Positions 25,688 to 35,153 are shown, counted from the stretch's first letter. The stretch is DNA of 64,000 nucleotides from Corticibacter populi (GCF_004217315.1 NZ_SGWR01000001.1:1-64000); one strand, 5' to 3'. Translations and numbers: made by a program. The notes: a model not told the origin generated them from the sequence alone.

Positions 25688-26743
25688 ATGACAACGAGCA
25701 TGATGAATCCGGCGCCTGCCAGCGCCCGCGCGGCGGCTGCGTCGCCGCTGTTCTCGCTGCTGGACGTGGAAAAGGTTTTCCCCATTGACAGTGGACGGCG
25801 CCAGCTCAAGGCGCTCGACGGTATCCGGCTTGAACTGCGGCCGGGCGAATCGCTGGCGCTGGTGGGCGAGAGCGGCTCGGGCAAGTCCACGCTGGTGCGT
25901 GTGATGCTGGGGCTGGAGCCGGCCAGCAACGGCCGGGTGATCGTCGGCACGCAGGACCTGGCCAGCCTGGACCGCGCCGGCCGCCAGAAGTTCGCCCGCG
26001 AAGTGGCCTACATCTACCAGGATGCGCGCGGTTCGCTGAACCCGCGGATGACGGTGGGCGCGCTGCTGGCCGAGCCGATCCGCCTGCATCGCCTGCGCGA
26101 GAGCCGGGAGGTGGATGGCCGCGTCGATGAGCTGCTCGCGCAGGTCGGCCTGCCGGAGGCAACGCGCTACCGTTACCCGAGCGAGCTCTCCGGCGGGCAG
26201 GTGCGCCGCGTCGCGGTGGCGCGCGCCCTGGCCAGCGAGCCGCGTGTGATCGTTGCTGACGAATCGGTGGCGGGCCTGGATGTCTCGGTACAGGCGCAAC
26301 TGCTGAACCTGCTGCGCGACCTGCAGCGCGACACTGGTCTGGCCATGGTTTTCGTCACGCACGACCTGGGCGTGGCCGCCTATCTGTGCGAGCGGGTGGC
26401 GGTGATGTACCTGGGGCGCATCATGGAGCTGGGGCCCTCGCAGGACATCCTGCGCGCGCCGCGCCACCCATACACGCAAGGGCTGCTGCAGGCCTTTCCG
26501 CGTTTTGATGCGCCGCTCACCGTCAGCCTCAAGGGGGAGATTCCCAGTCCGGCCAATCTGCCGCAGGGTTGCCGCTTCCAGAGCCGCTGCCAATGGGTGC
26601 AGGAGGACTGCCGGCAGACCGATCCGGTACAGCGGCCGCTGCCGGGCCGGCAGGTGGCCTGCTTGCATCCGCTGCCGGTGCCGGAGTCCGGTATCCTGCA
26701 CGCTGCATCACCTGGCGCCGCGCCGCGTGGTCGCAGAGCCTGA
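25688..26743 (+). CDS. Peptide ABC transporter ATP-binding protein, DppF-type
   Basis: The 351-residue ATPase has Walker A GESGSGKST (60-68), a Q-loop YIYQDARGSLNPRMTV, signature LSGGQ (with VRRVAVARAL), Walker B VIVADESVAGLD and switch VTHDLGVAAYL. The Walker B carries Ser where DEPT is usual (DESV), as in some DppF relatives. A C-terminal Cys motif (LPQGCRFQSRCQW) is kept. It ends at TGATG, one base into a possible start of the next gene. Confidence 0.92.
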   Translation: MTTSMMNPAPASARAAAASPLFSLLDVEKVFPIDSGRRQLKALDGIRLELRPGESLALVGESGSGKSTLVRVMLGLEPASNGRVIVGTQDLASLDRAGRQKFAREVAYIYQDARGSLNPRMTVGALLAEPIRLHRLRESREVDGRVDELLAQVGLPEATRYRYPSELSGGQVRRVAVARALASEPRVIVADESVAGLDVSVQAQLLNLLRDLQRDTGLAMVFVTHDLGVAAYLCERVAVMYLGRIMELGPSQDILRAPRHPYTQGLLQAFPRFDAPLTVSLKGEIPSPANLPQGCRFQSRCQWVQEDCRQTDPVQRPLPGRQVACLHPLPVPESGILHAASPGAAPRGRRA

Positions 26744-26784
26744 TGTATCCAGAAATTCAGAAAGATAGACAAGGAGATCCGATC

Positions 26785-28404
26785 TTGGCTTCCAGCTTCA
26801 CCCCCAACCCGGCGCGCGGTGTGCGCGGCATGGTCACGGCACCGCATTCACTGGCCAGCCAGAGCGCGCTGGCAGTGCTGCGCGAAGGCGGCAACGCCGT
26901 CGAGGCGATGGTGGCCGCCGCGTCCACCATCGCGGTGGTCTACCCGCACATGAACAGCATCGGCGGCGACGGCTTCTGGCTGATTTCGCAACCGGGCCAG
27001 GCGCCGCGCGGCCTGGAGGCCTGCGGCGCGACGGCGCAGGCGGCCAGCATCGAAGCCTATCGTGCCGCCGGCTTGCAAAGCATTCCGTTCCGTGGCGGCA
27101 TGGCGGCCAACACGGTGGCCGGCACGATTTCCGGCTGGGATGCGGCACTGCGCTATTCGCGCGAGGCACTGGGCGGGCGGCTGCCGCTGGCACGCCTGCT
27201 GGGCGACGCCATCGACTATGCGCAAGGGGGCATCCCGGTCACCGGCAGCCAGTCGGTCTGCACCGCCCAGCGCATTGCACAGCTGGCGCCCATTGCCGGT
27301 TACGCCAGCACCTTCCTGAACGCGGACGGCAGCGCGCCCGCGCCCGGTAGCCTGTTCCGCCAGCCGCGCCTGGCGGCCACGCTGCAGCATCTGGTTGCAG
27401 ATGGGCTGGACGACTTCTACCGCGGCGAACTGGCACGCAGCATGGCCGCCGACTTGCAGGCGGTTGGGAGCCCGCTGGCGCTGGCCGACCTGCAGGCGCA
27501 TCAGGCGGTGTGGAAGACGCCGCTGGCACTGTCGCATTCGCTGGGCACCATCTACAACATGCCGCCGCCCACGCAGGGGCTGGTGTCCCTGCTGATTCTC
27601 GGTCAGCTCGACCGCCTGCTCGACGCCGCCAGCATGTCGCCGCTGGGGGCCAGCTATGTGCACGCCTGCGTGGAGGCGACCAAGCAGGCCTTTGCGATCC
27701 GCGATCGCCACATCACCGATCCGGCATACATGCGCGTCGACCCGCAGGATTTCCTGCAGGCCGCCAAGCTGGATGAGATGGCTTCGCGCATCTCGCCCGC
27801 GCAGGCGTTGCCATGGGGCAATGGCCAGGGCCCGGCCGATACCATCTGGATGGGCGTGATCGATGGCAATGGCGTGGCCGTGAGCTTCATCCAGAGCATT
27901 TACCACGAGTTCGGCAGCGGCGTGGTGCTGGCCAACTCCGGCGTGAACTGGCAAAACCGCGGTTGCAGCTTCTCGCTCGACCCTGAGGCGCTCAATCCGC
28001 TGACGCCGGGGCGAAAGCCTTTCCACACGCTCAATCCGGCGATGGCGCGGTTCGCCGATGGCCGCACCATGGTCTACGGCAACATGGGCGGCGACGGGCA
28101 GCCGCAGTCGCAGTCGGCGGTGTTCAGCCGCATCGCGGTGTTCGGCATGAACCCGCAAGCGGCCATCGCCGCGCCGCGCTGGCTGCTGGGCCGCACCTGG
28201 GGCGAGAGCAGCGATTCGCTCAAGCTGGAAGCGCGCTTCCCGGCCGAGACGGTGGAGGCACTGCGGCGCATGGGCCATGTGGTGGACGTGCTGCAGCCGT
28301 TCGACGAAAGCATGGGGCATGCCGGCGCCATCGTGCGCCATGCCGATGGCAGCTTCGAGGGCGGCAACGACCCGCGCAGCGACGGCGTGGCGCTGGGCTG
28401 GTGA
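26785..28404 (+). CDS. Gamma-glutamyltransferase-like (Ntn-hydrolase) enzyme
   Basis: The protein is a GGT-family enzyme of about 539 residues without a signal peptide, so it probably acts in the cytoplasm on imported gamma-glutamyl compounds. N-terminal blocks (GVRGMVTAPHSLASQSALAV, LREGGNAVEAMVAAA, HMNSIGGDGFWLI) are typical. The autoprocessing Thr is in ADTIWMGVIDGNG (codon at 27841), followed by VAVSFIQSIYHEFGSGVVL and the NMGGDGQPQSQ block. A TTG start at 26785 is preferred because AAGGAG lies 8 bases before it. The alternative ATG at 26743 overlaps the previous stop and has no clear Shine-Dalgarno; it would add 14 polar residues. Association with a peptide importer supports glutathione or gamma-glutamyl peptide use. 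Confidence 0.88.
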   Translation: MASSFTPNPARGVRGMVTAPHSLASQSALAVLREGGNAVEAMVAAASTIAVVYPHMNSIGGDGFWLISQPGQAPRGLEACGATAQAASIEAYRAAGLQSIPFRGGMAANTVAGTISGWDAALRYSREALGGRLPLARLLGDAIDYAQGGIPVTGSQSVCTAQRIAQLAPIAGYASTFLNADGSAPAPGSLFRQPRLAATLQHLVADGLDDFYRGELARSMAADLQAVGSPLALADLQAHQAVWKTPLALSHSLGTIYNMPPPTQGLVSLLILGQLDRLLDAASMSPLGASYVHACVEATKQAFAIRDRHITDPAYMRVDPQDFLQAAKLDEMASRISPAQALPWGNGQGPADTIWMGVIDGNGVAVSFIQSIYHEFGSGVVLANSGVNWQNRGCSFSLDPEALNPLTPGRKPFHTLNPAMARFADGRTMVYGNMGGDGQPQSQSAVFSRIAVFGMNPQAAIAAPRWLLGRTWGESSDSLKLEARFPAETVEALRRMGHVVDVLQPFDESMGHAGAIVRHADGSFEGGNDPRSDGVALGW

Positions 28405-28416
28405 GCAGGTTCTCAG
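28402..28416 (+). repeat. Stop-codon repeat, copy 3 (short)
   Basis: TGAGCAGGTTCTCAG begins with the TGA stop of the gamma-glutamyltransferase-like gene. It is the near-palindromic right half of the 30-bp repeat at 895 and 50009, here in opposite orientation relative to the gene it ends. Confidence 0.45.
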
Positions 28417-28517
28417 CGCCTCTGCACGGCTTCTGAGACAATGCCGGCCGGCCTGCCATCGCGGGTGGCCGGCTCTGAGCCGGTTCCCGGACCATGCAAC
28501 CAAGAAAGAAGAGATCC

Positions 28518-29504
28518 ATGCCGCGTTTGCGCTTTCTCCCCGACCGCTTCGTGCTGGTGCTGCTGGGCACCGTGCTGCTGGCCTCGCTGCTGCCGCCCAG
28601 CGGGCGTGCGGCGATCGGCTTTGAGTGGCTGACCAATGCGGCCATCGCACTGCTGTTCTTCATGCACGGTGCCAAGCTCTCGCGCGAGAGCATCATCGCC
28701 GGGGTGTCGCACTGGCGGTTGCACCTGCTAGTGTTCGCCTTCACGTTCGCGCTGTTCCCGCTGCTCGGGCTGCTGATGCGGCCGATGCTGGAGCCGCTGA
28801 TCGGCCCCGAGCTGATGCTGGGCATGCTGTACCTGTGCGCGCTGCCGGCCACGGTGCAGTCGGCGATCGCCTTCACCTCGATGGCGCGGGGCAACATCCC
28901 GGCGGCCATCTGCAGCGCGGCGGCTTCGAGCCTGCTGGGTGTGTTCATCACGCCCATCCTGGTGCTGTGGCTGATGGGCGTGCAAGGCGGCGATGCCGCG
29001 GGCTCGGTGGCCGATGCCATCGGCAAGATCACCCTGCAACTGCTGGTGCCCTTCATTGCCGGGCAGATCGCGCGGCGCTGGATCGGCGGCTGGGTGGCGC
29101 GCAACAAACAGTGGCTCAAGTATGTGGACCAGGGCTCGATCCTGCTGGTCATCTACACCGCGTTCGGCCGCGCCGTGCACGAGGGGCTGTGGCAGCAGGT
29201 GCCGCTGGCGAGCCTGCTTTTGCTGCTGCTGGCCTGTGCGCTGCTGTTGGCGCTGGTGCTGGCCATCGTGTGGTGGGGCAGCAAGGCGCTGGGTTTTGAC
29301 TTGCCGGACCGCATCACCATCCTGTTCTGCGGCTCCAAGAAGAGCCTGGCCACTGGCGTGCCGATGGCGCAGGTGCTGTTTGCCGGTGGCGCCATCGGCG
29401 CCATGATCCTGCCGGTGATGCTGTTCCACCAGATCCAGCTGATGGTGTGCGCCTACCTTGCGCAGCGTTTTGCGCAGCGCAAGGACGTCGCCGAAGACGC
29501 CTGA
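28518..29504 (+). CDS. SLC10/bile acid:sodium symporter family protein (YfeH type)
   Basis: The 328-residue membrane protein has about ten helices and the family patterns AAIALLFFMHGAKLSRESII, LPATVQSAIAFTSMARGN (crossover motif) and CGSKKSLATGVPMAQVLF. It belongs to the SLC10A7-like branch, whose substrates in bacteria are mostly unknown; some take up organic anions. The ATG at 28518 (MPRLRFLPDRF) has GAAGAG just upstream and is preferred to the ATG at 28494. It lies about 115 bases after the gamma-glutamyltransferase-like gene and converges with the vWA gene downstream. Confidence 0.88.
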   Translation: MPRLRFLPDRFVLVLLGTVLLASLLPPSGRAAIGFEWLTNAAIALLFFMHGAKLSRESIIAGVSHWRLHLLVFAFTFALFPLLGLLMRPMLEPLIGPELMLGMLYLCALPATVQSAIAFTSMARGNIPAAICSAAASSLLGVFITPILVLWLMGVQGGDAAGSVADAIGKITLQLLVPFIAGQIARRWIGGWVARNKQWLKYVDQGSILLVIYTAFGRAVHEGLWQQVPLASLLLLLLACALLLALVLAIVWWGSKALGFDLPDRITILFCGSKKSLATGVPMAQVLFAGGAIGAMILPVMLFHQIQLMVCAYLAQRFAQRKDVAEDA

Positions 29505-29546
29505 CGATTTATCTGCTGTCGGGCGTGGAATAGGTGCGGGATGTCG

Positions 29547-31367
29547 TCACGCGCCGAGCAATCCGCGCAATGCCTGCGGCAACTGCTCGGGGTGCTGTAC
29601 GCGGCGCCACTGATGCATGCCCCAGAGCCGGTCGAGTGCCGCCGTGGCATCACTGGCCGCACACAGACAGGCCACGCGCACACCCGCCTGCCGCAACTCG
29701 CGCAGTGCCTGCCGGGTGTCGTGTTCAAGGTAATGGGGGGCATGGACGTCGATGTCGTGCACCTCGGCATCGCCGAGCACGATCAGCAGCCGCTGGCTTT
29801 CGGGGCGCTGACCCAGCAAGGAGCCGGCGTGACGGAGCACGGCGCCGAGCCGGGTCGAATAGCCGCTTTGCAGGCTGCCCAGGCGCCGCTGCAGGCGCGC
29901 ATCCACCGCATCATCGAAATCCTTGAGGCAGCCCATGCGCACGGCATGGCGGCCGTCGGAGCAAAAACCGTGGGCGGCGCTGCGCCAGCCGGCCTGCTGC
30001 ATGCCGGCCAGCAGGCTGCTGGCGAGCTGGCGGTGCATGTCCAGGATGGTGCCGCCATCGCCATCGCCATCGCCATCGCTGACCAGGCGCGTGGCCGTGG
30101 AGGCCGAGTGATCCAGCAGCACCAGCGCCGCCGTGGAGGCAATGCCGTGCTGGCGTTCGAAGATGCGCCAATCACCGTCATGGCCGCTGCGGCGCTGCAC
30201 GCCGGCCTGCACGGCGGCGTCGAGCTGCAGGGCATCGCCCTCGTGGTGCAGGTCATGCCGGCGCGCCAGTGTCAGCCAGTGGGGGCGCTGGTTGCGCAGA
30301 ATGCCCGTCAATGCCTGCACCAGCAGCGGGGGCGGTGCCCGCCATGGCTGGCCTTCGGCAGCCGCGAAAGTATGCACCGAACACCAGTTGCGCCGTAGCT
30401 GGCGGATGCGGGCATCCCATTCGGGGTGGCGTGTCTGCGTGGCGTCGGGAGCGTCGGTGGCGTTTGGGGATGGCCCTGGCTGATGGCGCGGTGGGGGTGG
30501 CGCAGGCGGCTGGGCGATGGTCTTTTCGGCGCCGGACTGGTACCACAGCCAATGGTTGTCGTCCCGGTACAGTGGCAGCGGCCGGTAGCTGCGCGGATTG
30601 AGGGCGCGGCGCATTTGCCCGAGCTCGTTGCCCAGCTCGGAGGCGAGCCTGCGCAGCGCCACCGGATCCTGGGTGAAGTCGTGGTGTTCCTGCATGCGCT
30701 GCCTGAACAAGGCCTGGCCCTTGCGCACCCAGGGGTGCGGGTCTTCGACGGCCGGGTCGGCCAGCGCATGTGCGAGCCGGCGCAGCAGCGCCTCCAGAGA
30801 AGCATCATCGGCAGGCGCCCGGGCGGCCGCCTGTGCATGCCAATGGCACCACAGTCGTTGCAGGCCGGGCAACTCGCGCGCGGCCAGTTGTTCGATGCGG
30901 GCGTCTTCCAGCACGCCCAGCAGCACCTGGGTGATCGGAGGTACGCCGGCGGTGTCGTAGCGGTGGCGTGAATGCACCAGGTGTGCGGCGGCGTGGGCGC
31001 TCGCGGCGAGGTACCAGCGGGTGAGATCGACCAGCACTGTGTCGGTGGTGGGGTGGTGATCCTGGTCCTGCCGGGCCAGCGTGTCCAGACCATGCAGTCC
31101 GTGGCGTTCGTGCTGCAGTTTATGCCAGAGCTGCCCGGCCCCGAGCTGCGCCGGCAGCAGCAGACCCGAGGGCAGGATTTGCGGCGCGGCGGGAAGCGGC
31201 GATGCGCCCGCCGAGGCATCTGCGGCCGTCTGCAGTGGTGGTGCTTGGTTCCACAGCAGGCGCAGCCAGGCCTGCAGCAGGGTGCGCAGCTCTGCCAGGC
31301 GGACCTGCGCTGCCTGCGGGCTCTGGCTTGAATCGAATGCCAGGGGCAAAGAGTCAGAAGCTCGCAT
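29547..31367 (-). CDS. NorD/CbbO-like protein with von Willebrand factor A domain
   Basis: The 606-residue protein has a helical N-terminal part with an HDxTH-free, Asp/His-rich region (residues about 95-150) and a C-terminal vWA domain (about 420-606) with a MIDAS motif DHSAS in VLLDHSASTATRL and a later GDAEVHDIDVH. A low-complexity DGDGDGDGG run sits just after the MIDAS loop. NorD/CbbO/CobT-type vWA proteins act with a MoxR AAA+ ATPase to remodel or metal-load an enzyme. The start overlaps the AAA+ gene end by 14 bases. Being third in an operon with amiE, it is likely to serve the amidase; that is inference. Confidence 0.85.
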   Translation of the reverse strand: MRASDSLPLAFDSSQSPQAAQVRLAELRTLLQAWLRLLWNQAPPLQTAADASAGASPLPAAPQILPSGLLLPAQLGAGQLWHKLQHERHGLHGLDTLARQDQDHHPTTDTVLVDLTRWYLAASAHAAAHLVHSRHRYDTAGVPPITQVLLGVLEDARIEQLAARELPGLQRLWCHWHAQAAARAPADDASLEALLRRLAHALADPAVEDPHPWVRKGQALFRQRMQEHHDFTQDPVALRRLASELGNELGQMRRALNPRSYRPLPLYRDDNHWLWYQSGAEKTIAQPPAPPPPRHQPGPSPNATDAPDATQTRHPEWDARIRQLRRNWCSVHTFAAAEGQPWRAPPPLLVQALTGILRNQRPHWLTLARRHDLHHEGDALQLDAAVQAGVQRRSGHDGDWRIFERQHGIASTAALVLLDHSASTATRLVSDGDGDGDGGTILDMHRQLASSLLAGMQQAGWRSAAHGFCSDGRHAVRMGCLKDFDDAVDARLQRRLGSLQSGYSTRLGAVLRHAGSLLGQRPESQRLLIVLGDAEVHDIDVHAPHYLEHDTRQALRELRQAGVRVACLCAASDATAALDRLWGMHQWRRVQHPEQLPQALRGLLGA

Positions 31368-32190
31368 CGATGGCGGCGGCCAGGGCCTGTTGCATGTCGG
31401 CCGCGTCGCTCAAGGGCGTGGCAATGGCCATCTGGCAGGCGGCGCGCGGTGCCATGCCTTGCGCGACGAACTGGGCTGCGCGCACCAGCATGCGGGTGGA
31501 GGCGCCTTCGTCAAGGCCGTTGCCAACCAGCCGCCGCGTGCGCGTGCCCAAGGCCACCAGCGGTCTGGCTTGCGCGGCATCGATGCCTGCCTCGTGCATG
31601 AGAATGGCCGCTTCCAGCTCGGGTGGCGGGTAGTGGCATTCCAGTCCGCAGAAGCGCTGGCGTGTGGACGTCTTGAGCAGGCGGCCGCCGCCGGGGTTGT
31701 ACGACACCACCAGCATGAAATCCGGGTGGGCGTGGACAAGCTCGCCGTGGCGGTCCAGCGGCAGCATGCGGCGGGTGTCGGACAGCGGGTGGATGGCCAC
31801 CAGCGTATCCGGCCGCGCCTCGACTACTTCGTCCAGGTAGCAGATGGCGCCGTGGCGCGCCGCCAGCGTCAGCGGGCCGTCCTGCCAGCGCGTGCCGTCT
31901 GCATCGAGCAGCCAGCGGCCCAGCAGGTCGCCGGCAGTGGTGTCCTCGTTGCAGGCGACGGTGACCAGCGGCAGGCCCAGGCGCCAGGCCATGTGCTCGA
32001 CCAGCCGCGTCTTGCCGCAGCCGGTCGGGCCCTTGAGCAGCAGCGGAGTGCGTTGATGGAAGGCGGCTTCGAACTGCTCGATCTCGCCGCCGGCCGGAGC
32101 GTAGTAGGGCTGCGCATCGAGCCGCCACTCGTCCAGCGCGTGGCTGCCTGTATCTGCTGCCATGCCCATGCCACCGATCATGGCGCTCAT
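31354..32190 (-). CDS. MoxR/NorQ/CbbQ-type AAA+ ATPase
   Basis: The 278-residue ATPase has Walker A GPTGCGKT (residues about 53-60), Walker [14 protein letters not shown], a sensor stretch [10 protein letters not shown] and the NorQ/CbbQ block [20 protein letters not shown]. These ATPases mature partner enzymes together with a vWA protein, such as CbbQO for Rubisco and NorQD for nitric oxide reductase. Its ATG overlaps the stop of amiE (CAATGAGC), so it is translationally coupled to the amidase. In Pseudomonas the amidase operon also carries an ATPase gene (amiB), which supports a link. Confidence 0.9.
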   Translation of the reverse strand: MSAMIGGMGMAADTGSHALDEWRLDAQPYYAPAGGEIEQFEAAFHQRTPLLLKGPTGCGKTRLVEHMAWRLGLPLVTVACNEDTTAGDLLGRWLLDADGTRWQDGPLTLAARHGAICYLDEVVEARPDTLVAIHPLSDTRRMLPLDRHGELVHAHPDFMLVVSYNPGGGRLLKTSTRQRFCGLECHYPPPELEAAILMHEAGIDAAQARPLVALGTRTRRLVGNGLDEGASTRMLVRAAQFVAQGMAPRAACQMAIATPLSDAADMQQALAAAIDASF

Positions 32191-33230
32191 TGGTGGACCT
32201 GGGCGGTGTCCTCGTTGGGCAGGCCTTCGATGGGCGCTTCGGCGGTGCCGATGGTGCTGCGGGTGAACGATTCGACCATCTTGCGCGTGCCCTCCGGATC
32301 GTTGACCCATTTGCCGTAGAACTCATACGGGCACTCGGCCACGCCCTTGTCGCCGTCGTGCGAGTTGATCACGCCGGTGTAGCCGCGGTGCACCAGCTTG
32401 AAGAGGTGGTTCTCGCTCTGGCCGTTCTTGCGGAAGTCGCGGATCAGGCTCTTGGAGAGGGCCGCGTACTGGATGCCCATTTCCTCTTCGCCGCACTCGC
32501 CCAGCGTGCGGCCATCGAAGCCGATCAGCGCCGAGTGGCCGAAGTACGAATACACGCCGTCGAAGCCCGCCGCGTTGGCCACGGCCACGTAGGTGTTGTT
32601 GGCAAAGGCCATGGCCTTGCTGATGAGGATCTGCTGCTCCTTGGCCGGGTACATGTAGCCCTGGCAGCGCACGATCAGCTCGGCGCCCTTCATCGCGCAG
32701 TCGCGCCAGATCTCGGGGTAGTTGCCGTCGTCGCAGATGATCAGGCTGATCTTCATGCCCTTGGGGCCGTCGCTGACGTAGGTGCAGTTGCCCGGGTACC
32801 AGCCCTCGATGGGTACCCAGGGCATGATCTTGCGGTACTTCTGCACGATCTCGCCCTGGTCGTTCATCAGGATCAGCGTGTTGTAGGGCGCCTTGTTCGG
32901 GTGCTCCTCGTGGCGCTCGCCGGTCAGCGAAAACACGCCCCAGACCTTGGCCTTGCGGCAGGCCTCGGCGAAGATCTCGGTCTCGAAGCCGGGGCAGCTC
33001 GCGGCGTTCTCGTACATTTCGGCACTGTCGTACATGATGCCGTGGGTGCTGTACTCGGGAAAGATCACCAGATCCATGCCGGGCAGGCCGGACTTCATGC
33101 CGACCACCATGTCGGCAATGCGGCGGCAGTTCTCGACGACCTCGGCCTTGGTGTGCAGGCGCGGCATCTTGTAGTTGACGACGGCCACGCCGACGGTGTC
33201 GCGGCTGCTGGAAATATCACCATGAATCAT
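32187..33230 (-). CDS. amiE: Aliphatic amidase AmiE
   Basis: The 347-residue cytoplasmic nitrilase-superfamily enzyme hydrolyses acetamide, propionamide and similar amides to ammonia and acid. The catalytic triad is exactly placed: E59 in [11 protein letters not shown]134 in [10 protein letters not shown] and C166 in [14 protein letters not shown]. Length and sequence match the Pseudomonas AmiE type, not AmiF formamidase. An 18-bp palindrome lies 68-85 bases upstream of the start, matching the one before urtA. Two chaperone-like genes follow with overlaps. Confidence 0.97.
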   Translation of the reverse strand: MIHGDISSSRDTVGVAVVNYKMPRLHTKAEVVENCRRIADMVVGMKSGLPGMDLVIFPEYSTHGIMYDSAEMYENAASCPGFETEIFAEACRKAKVWGVFSLTGERHEEHPNKAPYNTLILMNDQGEIVQKYRKIMPWVPIEGWYPGNCTYVSDGPKGMKISLIICDDGNYPEIWRDCAMKGAELIVRCQGYMYPAKEQQILISKAMAFANNTYVAVANAAGFDGVYSYFGHSALIGFDGRTLGECGEEEMGIQYAALSKSLIRDFRKNGQSENHLFKLVHRGYTGVINSHDGDKGVAECPYEFYGKWVNDPEGTRKMVESFTRSTIGTAEAPIEGLPNEDTAQVHQ

Positions 33231-33297
33231 GTGGCACTCCTGAAGGCGGTTCGCAGAATCGATGGAGAAATTCTAGGAACCGCCCCGGCAGCGGCCA

Positions 33298-33315
33298 ATA
33301 CGTCATTTGACGTAC
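33298..33315. promoter_or_regulatory. 18-bp palindrome upstream of amiE, candidate operator
   Basis: ATACGTCATTTGACGTAC differs in one base from the perfect palindrome at 15461-15478. It sits in the 98-base gap between guaD (stop 33329) and amiE (start 33230), at a distance suited to an activator site. Two occurrences only, both in front of amide-use genes, argue for a shared regulator. Confidence 0.75.
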
Positions 33316-33328
33316 AGGGGAGCGAGCG

Positions 33329-34660
33329 TCAGTCGGCGGGCCGTGCGGCGATGTGGCTGCGCACGACGAGGCGGTCGTCGCCGAGCACGATCATTGCGAA
33401 CAGCAGTTCTTCGAGATTGGCTGCCAGCGCGGTGCGGCGCGCCAGCAGCGGCGTGGCCTGCGGATCGAGCACGATGAAGTCGGCCTCGCAGCCCGGCTGC
33501 AGGTTGCCGACCACGCCTTCGAGGCCCAGCGCAGCCGCGGCCGCGCCGGTGTGGTGCCACCACAGCGCGGAGGGGCGCAGCGACAGCCCCGGCTTGGTCT
33601 GGCCCTCGCGGCCGACGTAATAGGCCGCCAGCATGGTGTGGAACGGGCTGAAGCTGGTGCCGCCGCCGACATCGCTGGCCAGGCCCCAGGCCATGCCGGT
33701 GCGGGCAGCGGCCTCGAAGTCGAAGAATCCGCTGCCGAGAAACAGGTTGCTGGTGGGGCTGACGGCGGCGGCGCTCCCGCACTCGCGCATCAGCGCGCGG
33801 TCGGCATCGTCGAGGTGGATGCAGTGGGCATAGACGGCGCGCGGGCGCAGCAGGCCGGCGCGTGCATACACGTCCAGGTAGGAGCGTGCCTCGGGGAACA
33901 GCTCCCGGACCCAGCGGGTCTCGTCGAGGTTCTCGGCCACGTGGCTCTGGATCCAGGTGTCCGGATAGAAGGCCGCCAGTTCGCCGGCGCCTCGCAACTG
34001 GGCATCGCTGCTGGTGGGCGCAAAGCGTGGCGTGATGGCATAGCCCAGCCGCTCGCGCAGGTGCCACTCGTCGATGAGTTCCTCGGAGTCAACGAGGCCT
34101 TGCTCGGTGTCGTCGCGCACGCCGTCCGGGCAGTGGCGGTCCTGCAGCACCTTGCCGGTGATGAGGCGCAGCCCGCGCAGCCAGGCGGCGTTGAACAGGG
34201 CCTGGACCGACTCCGGATGCGAACTGGCAAAGACCAGCGCGGTGGTGACGCCGTGGCGCGTCAATTCGTTCAGGAAAAACCCGGCCACCTCGGCGGCATG
34301 GCCGGCATCGGCAAAGCGGCTCTCGGCCGGGAAGGTGTAGGTCTCCAGCCAGGGCAGCAGGCCATCGGCGGGGGCACCGATGATGTCGGTCTGCGGGTAG
34401 TGCAGGTGCAGGTCGATGAAGCCCGGGGCGATGAGCTTGCCAGGCCAGTGCGTCACTGCCAGGCCGGGATGGCGCGCCAGCACGGCCTGGTGGCTGCCGA
34501 CATCGACGATGCGCGCGCACCGCCCGCCGGCCCCGGCCGTCTCGACGACCAGCAGGCCGTCGCTCTCGTACAGCGGCGACCCCTGCGCGTCAAAGCGCAG
34601 GATGGCGGCTCGGTGGCCATGGAGAACGGGGGCGGGCTCTTTGGGAGGAGTGAAGGGCAT
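33329..34660 (-). CDS. guaD: Guanine deaminase
   Basis: The 443-residue amidohydrolase converts guanine to xanthine and ammonia. Metal-binding signatures are PGFIDLHLHYPQTDIIG, the HVAENLDE block (IQSHVAEN), AHCIHLDD and GLASDVGGGTSFSPF, all as in GuaD. The ATG at 34660 is used; a GTG at 34675 directly after the grxD stop (TAAGTG) would add five residues and cannot be excluded. It fits the purine/amide nitrogen theme and lies just before the amiE operator. Confidence 0.93.
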   Translation of the reverse strand: MPFTPPKEPAPVLHGHRAAILRFDAQGSPLYESDGLLVVETAGAGGRCARIVDVGSHQAVLARHPGLAVTHWPGKLIAPGFIDLHLHYPQTDIIGAPADGLLPWLETYTFPAESRFADAGHAAEVAGFFLNELTRHGVTTALVFASSHPESVQALFNAAWLRGLRLITGKVLQDRHCPDGVRDDTEQGLVDSEELIDEWHLRERLGYAITPRFAPTSSDAQLRGAGELAAFYPDTWIQSHVAENLDETRWVRELFPEARSYLDVYARAGLLRPRAVYAHCIHLDDADRALMRECGSAAAVSPTSNLFLGSGFFDFEAAARTGMAWGLASDVGGGTSFSPFHTMLAAYYVGREGQTKPGLSLRPSALWWHHTGAAAAALGLEGVVGNLQPGCEADFIVLDPQATPLLARRTALAANLEELLFAMIVLGDDRLVVRSHIAARPAD

Positions 34661-34675
34661 GCCGTGGCCAAGCAC

Positions 34676-34993
34676 TTACTGTGCCAGCAGCTTCTGCAGT
34701 TCGCCCGATTCGTACATTTCCATCATGATGTCCGAGCCGCCGATGAATTCGCCGTTGACGTAGAGCTGCGGGATGGTCGGCCAGTGGCTGTACTCCTTGA
34801 TGCCTTGGCGGATCTCCGGGTCTTCCAGCACGTTGACGGTGGTCAGCGTCTTGAGGTCGACGCCGGAGGCCTTGAGGATCTGCGTGGCGCGGCCGGAGAA
34901 GCCGCACATCGGAAAGCTCGCGCTGCCCTTCATGAACAGCACGATGGGGTGGGACTTGACCAGTTGGTCGATGCGTTGTTGTACGTCGCTCAT
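34676..34993 (-). CDS. grxD: Monothiol glutaredoxin, Grx4 family
   Basis: The 105-residue protein has the monothiol active site in MCGFS (residues about 29-33; Cys-Gly-Phe-Ser), the [12 protein letters not shown] lead-in, the [20 protein letters not shown] block and the usual length. Grx4 proteins bind and transfer [2Fe-2S] clusters with glutathione, often with BolA partners; a bolA-type gene lies at 52152. The start at 34993 follows GGACACTCCCC (minus strand), and upstream in-frame codons are noise. Confidence 0.95.
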   Translation of the reverse strand: MSDVQQRIDQLVKSHPIVLFMKGSASFPMCGFSGRATQILKASGVDLKTLTTVNVLEDPEIRQGIKEYSHWPTIPQLYVNGEFIGGSDIMMEMYESGELQKLLAQ

Positions 34994-35153
34994 GGGGAGT
35001 GTCCTGTGGAGACCCTGTCGGGGAGAAATGGAAAAGAGCGGGCGGGCGGGCCGCGCCGGAGGAGTGAAATTGTGACGAATTTTGCCCCAGCTTGCGCGGT
35101 GCGTCTGCCATTTCCGCATGGCCCGGAGCCGACTCGACATCCTTCGCAGGGTT

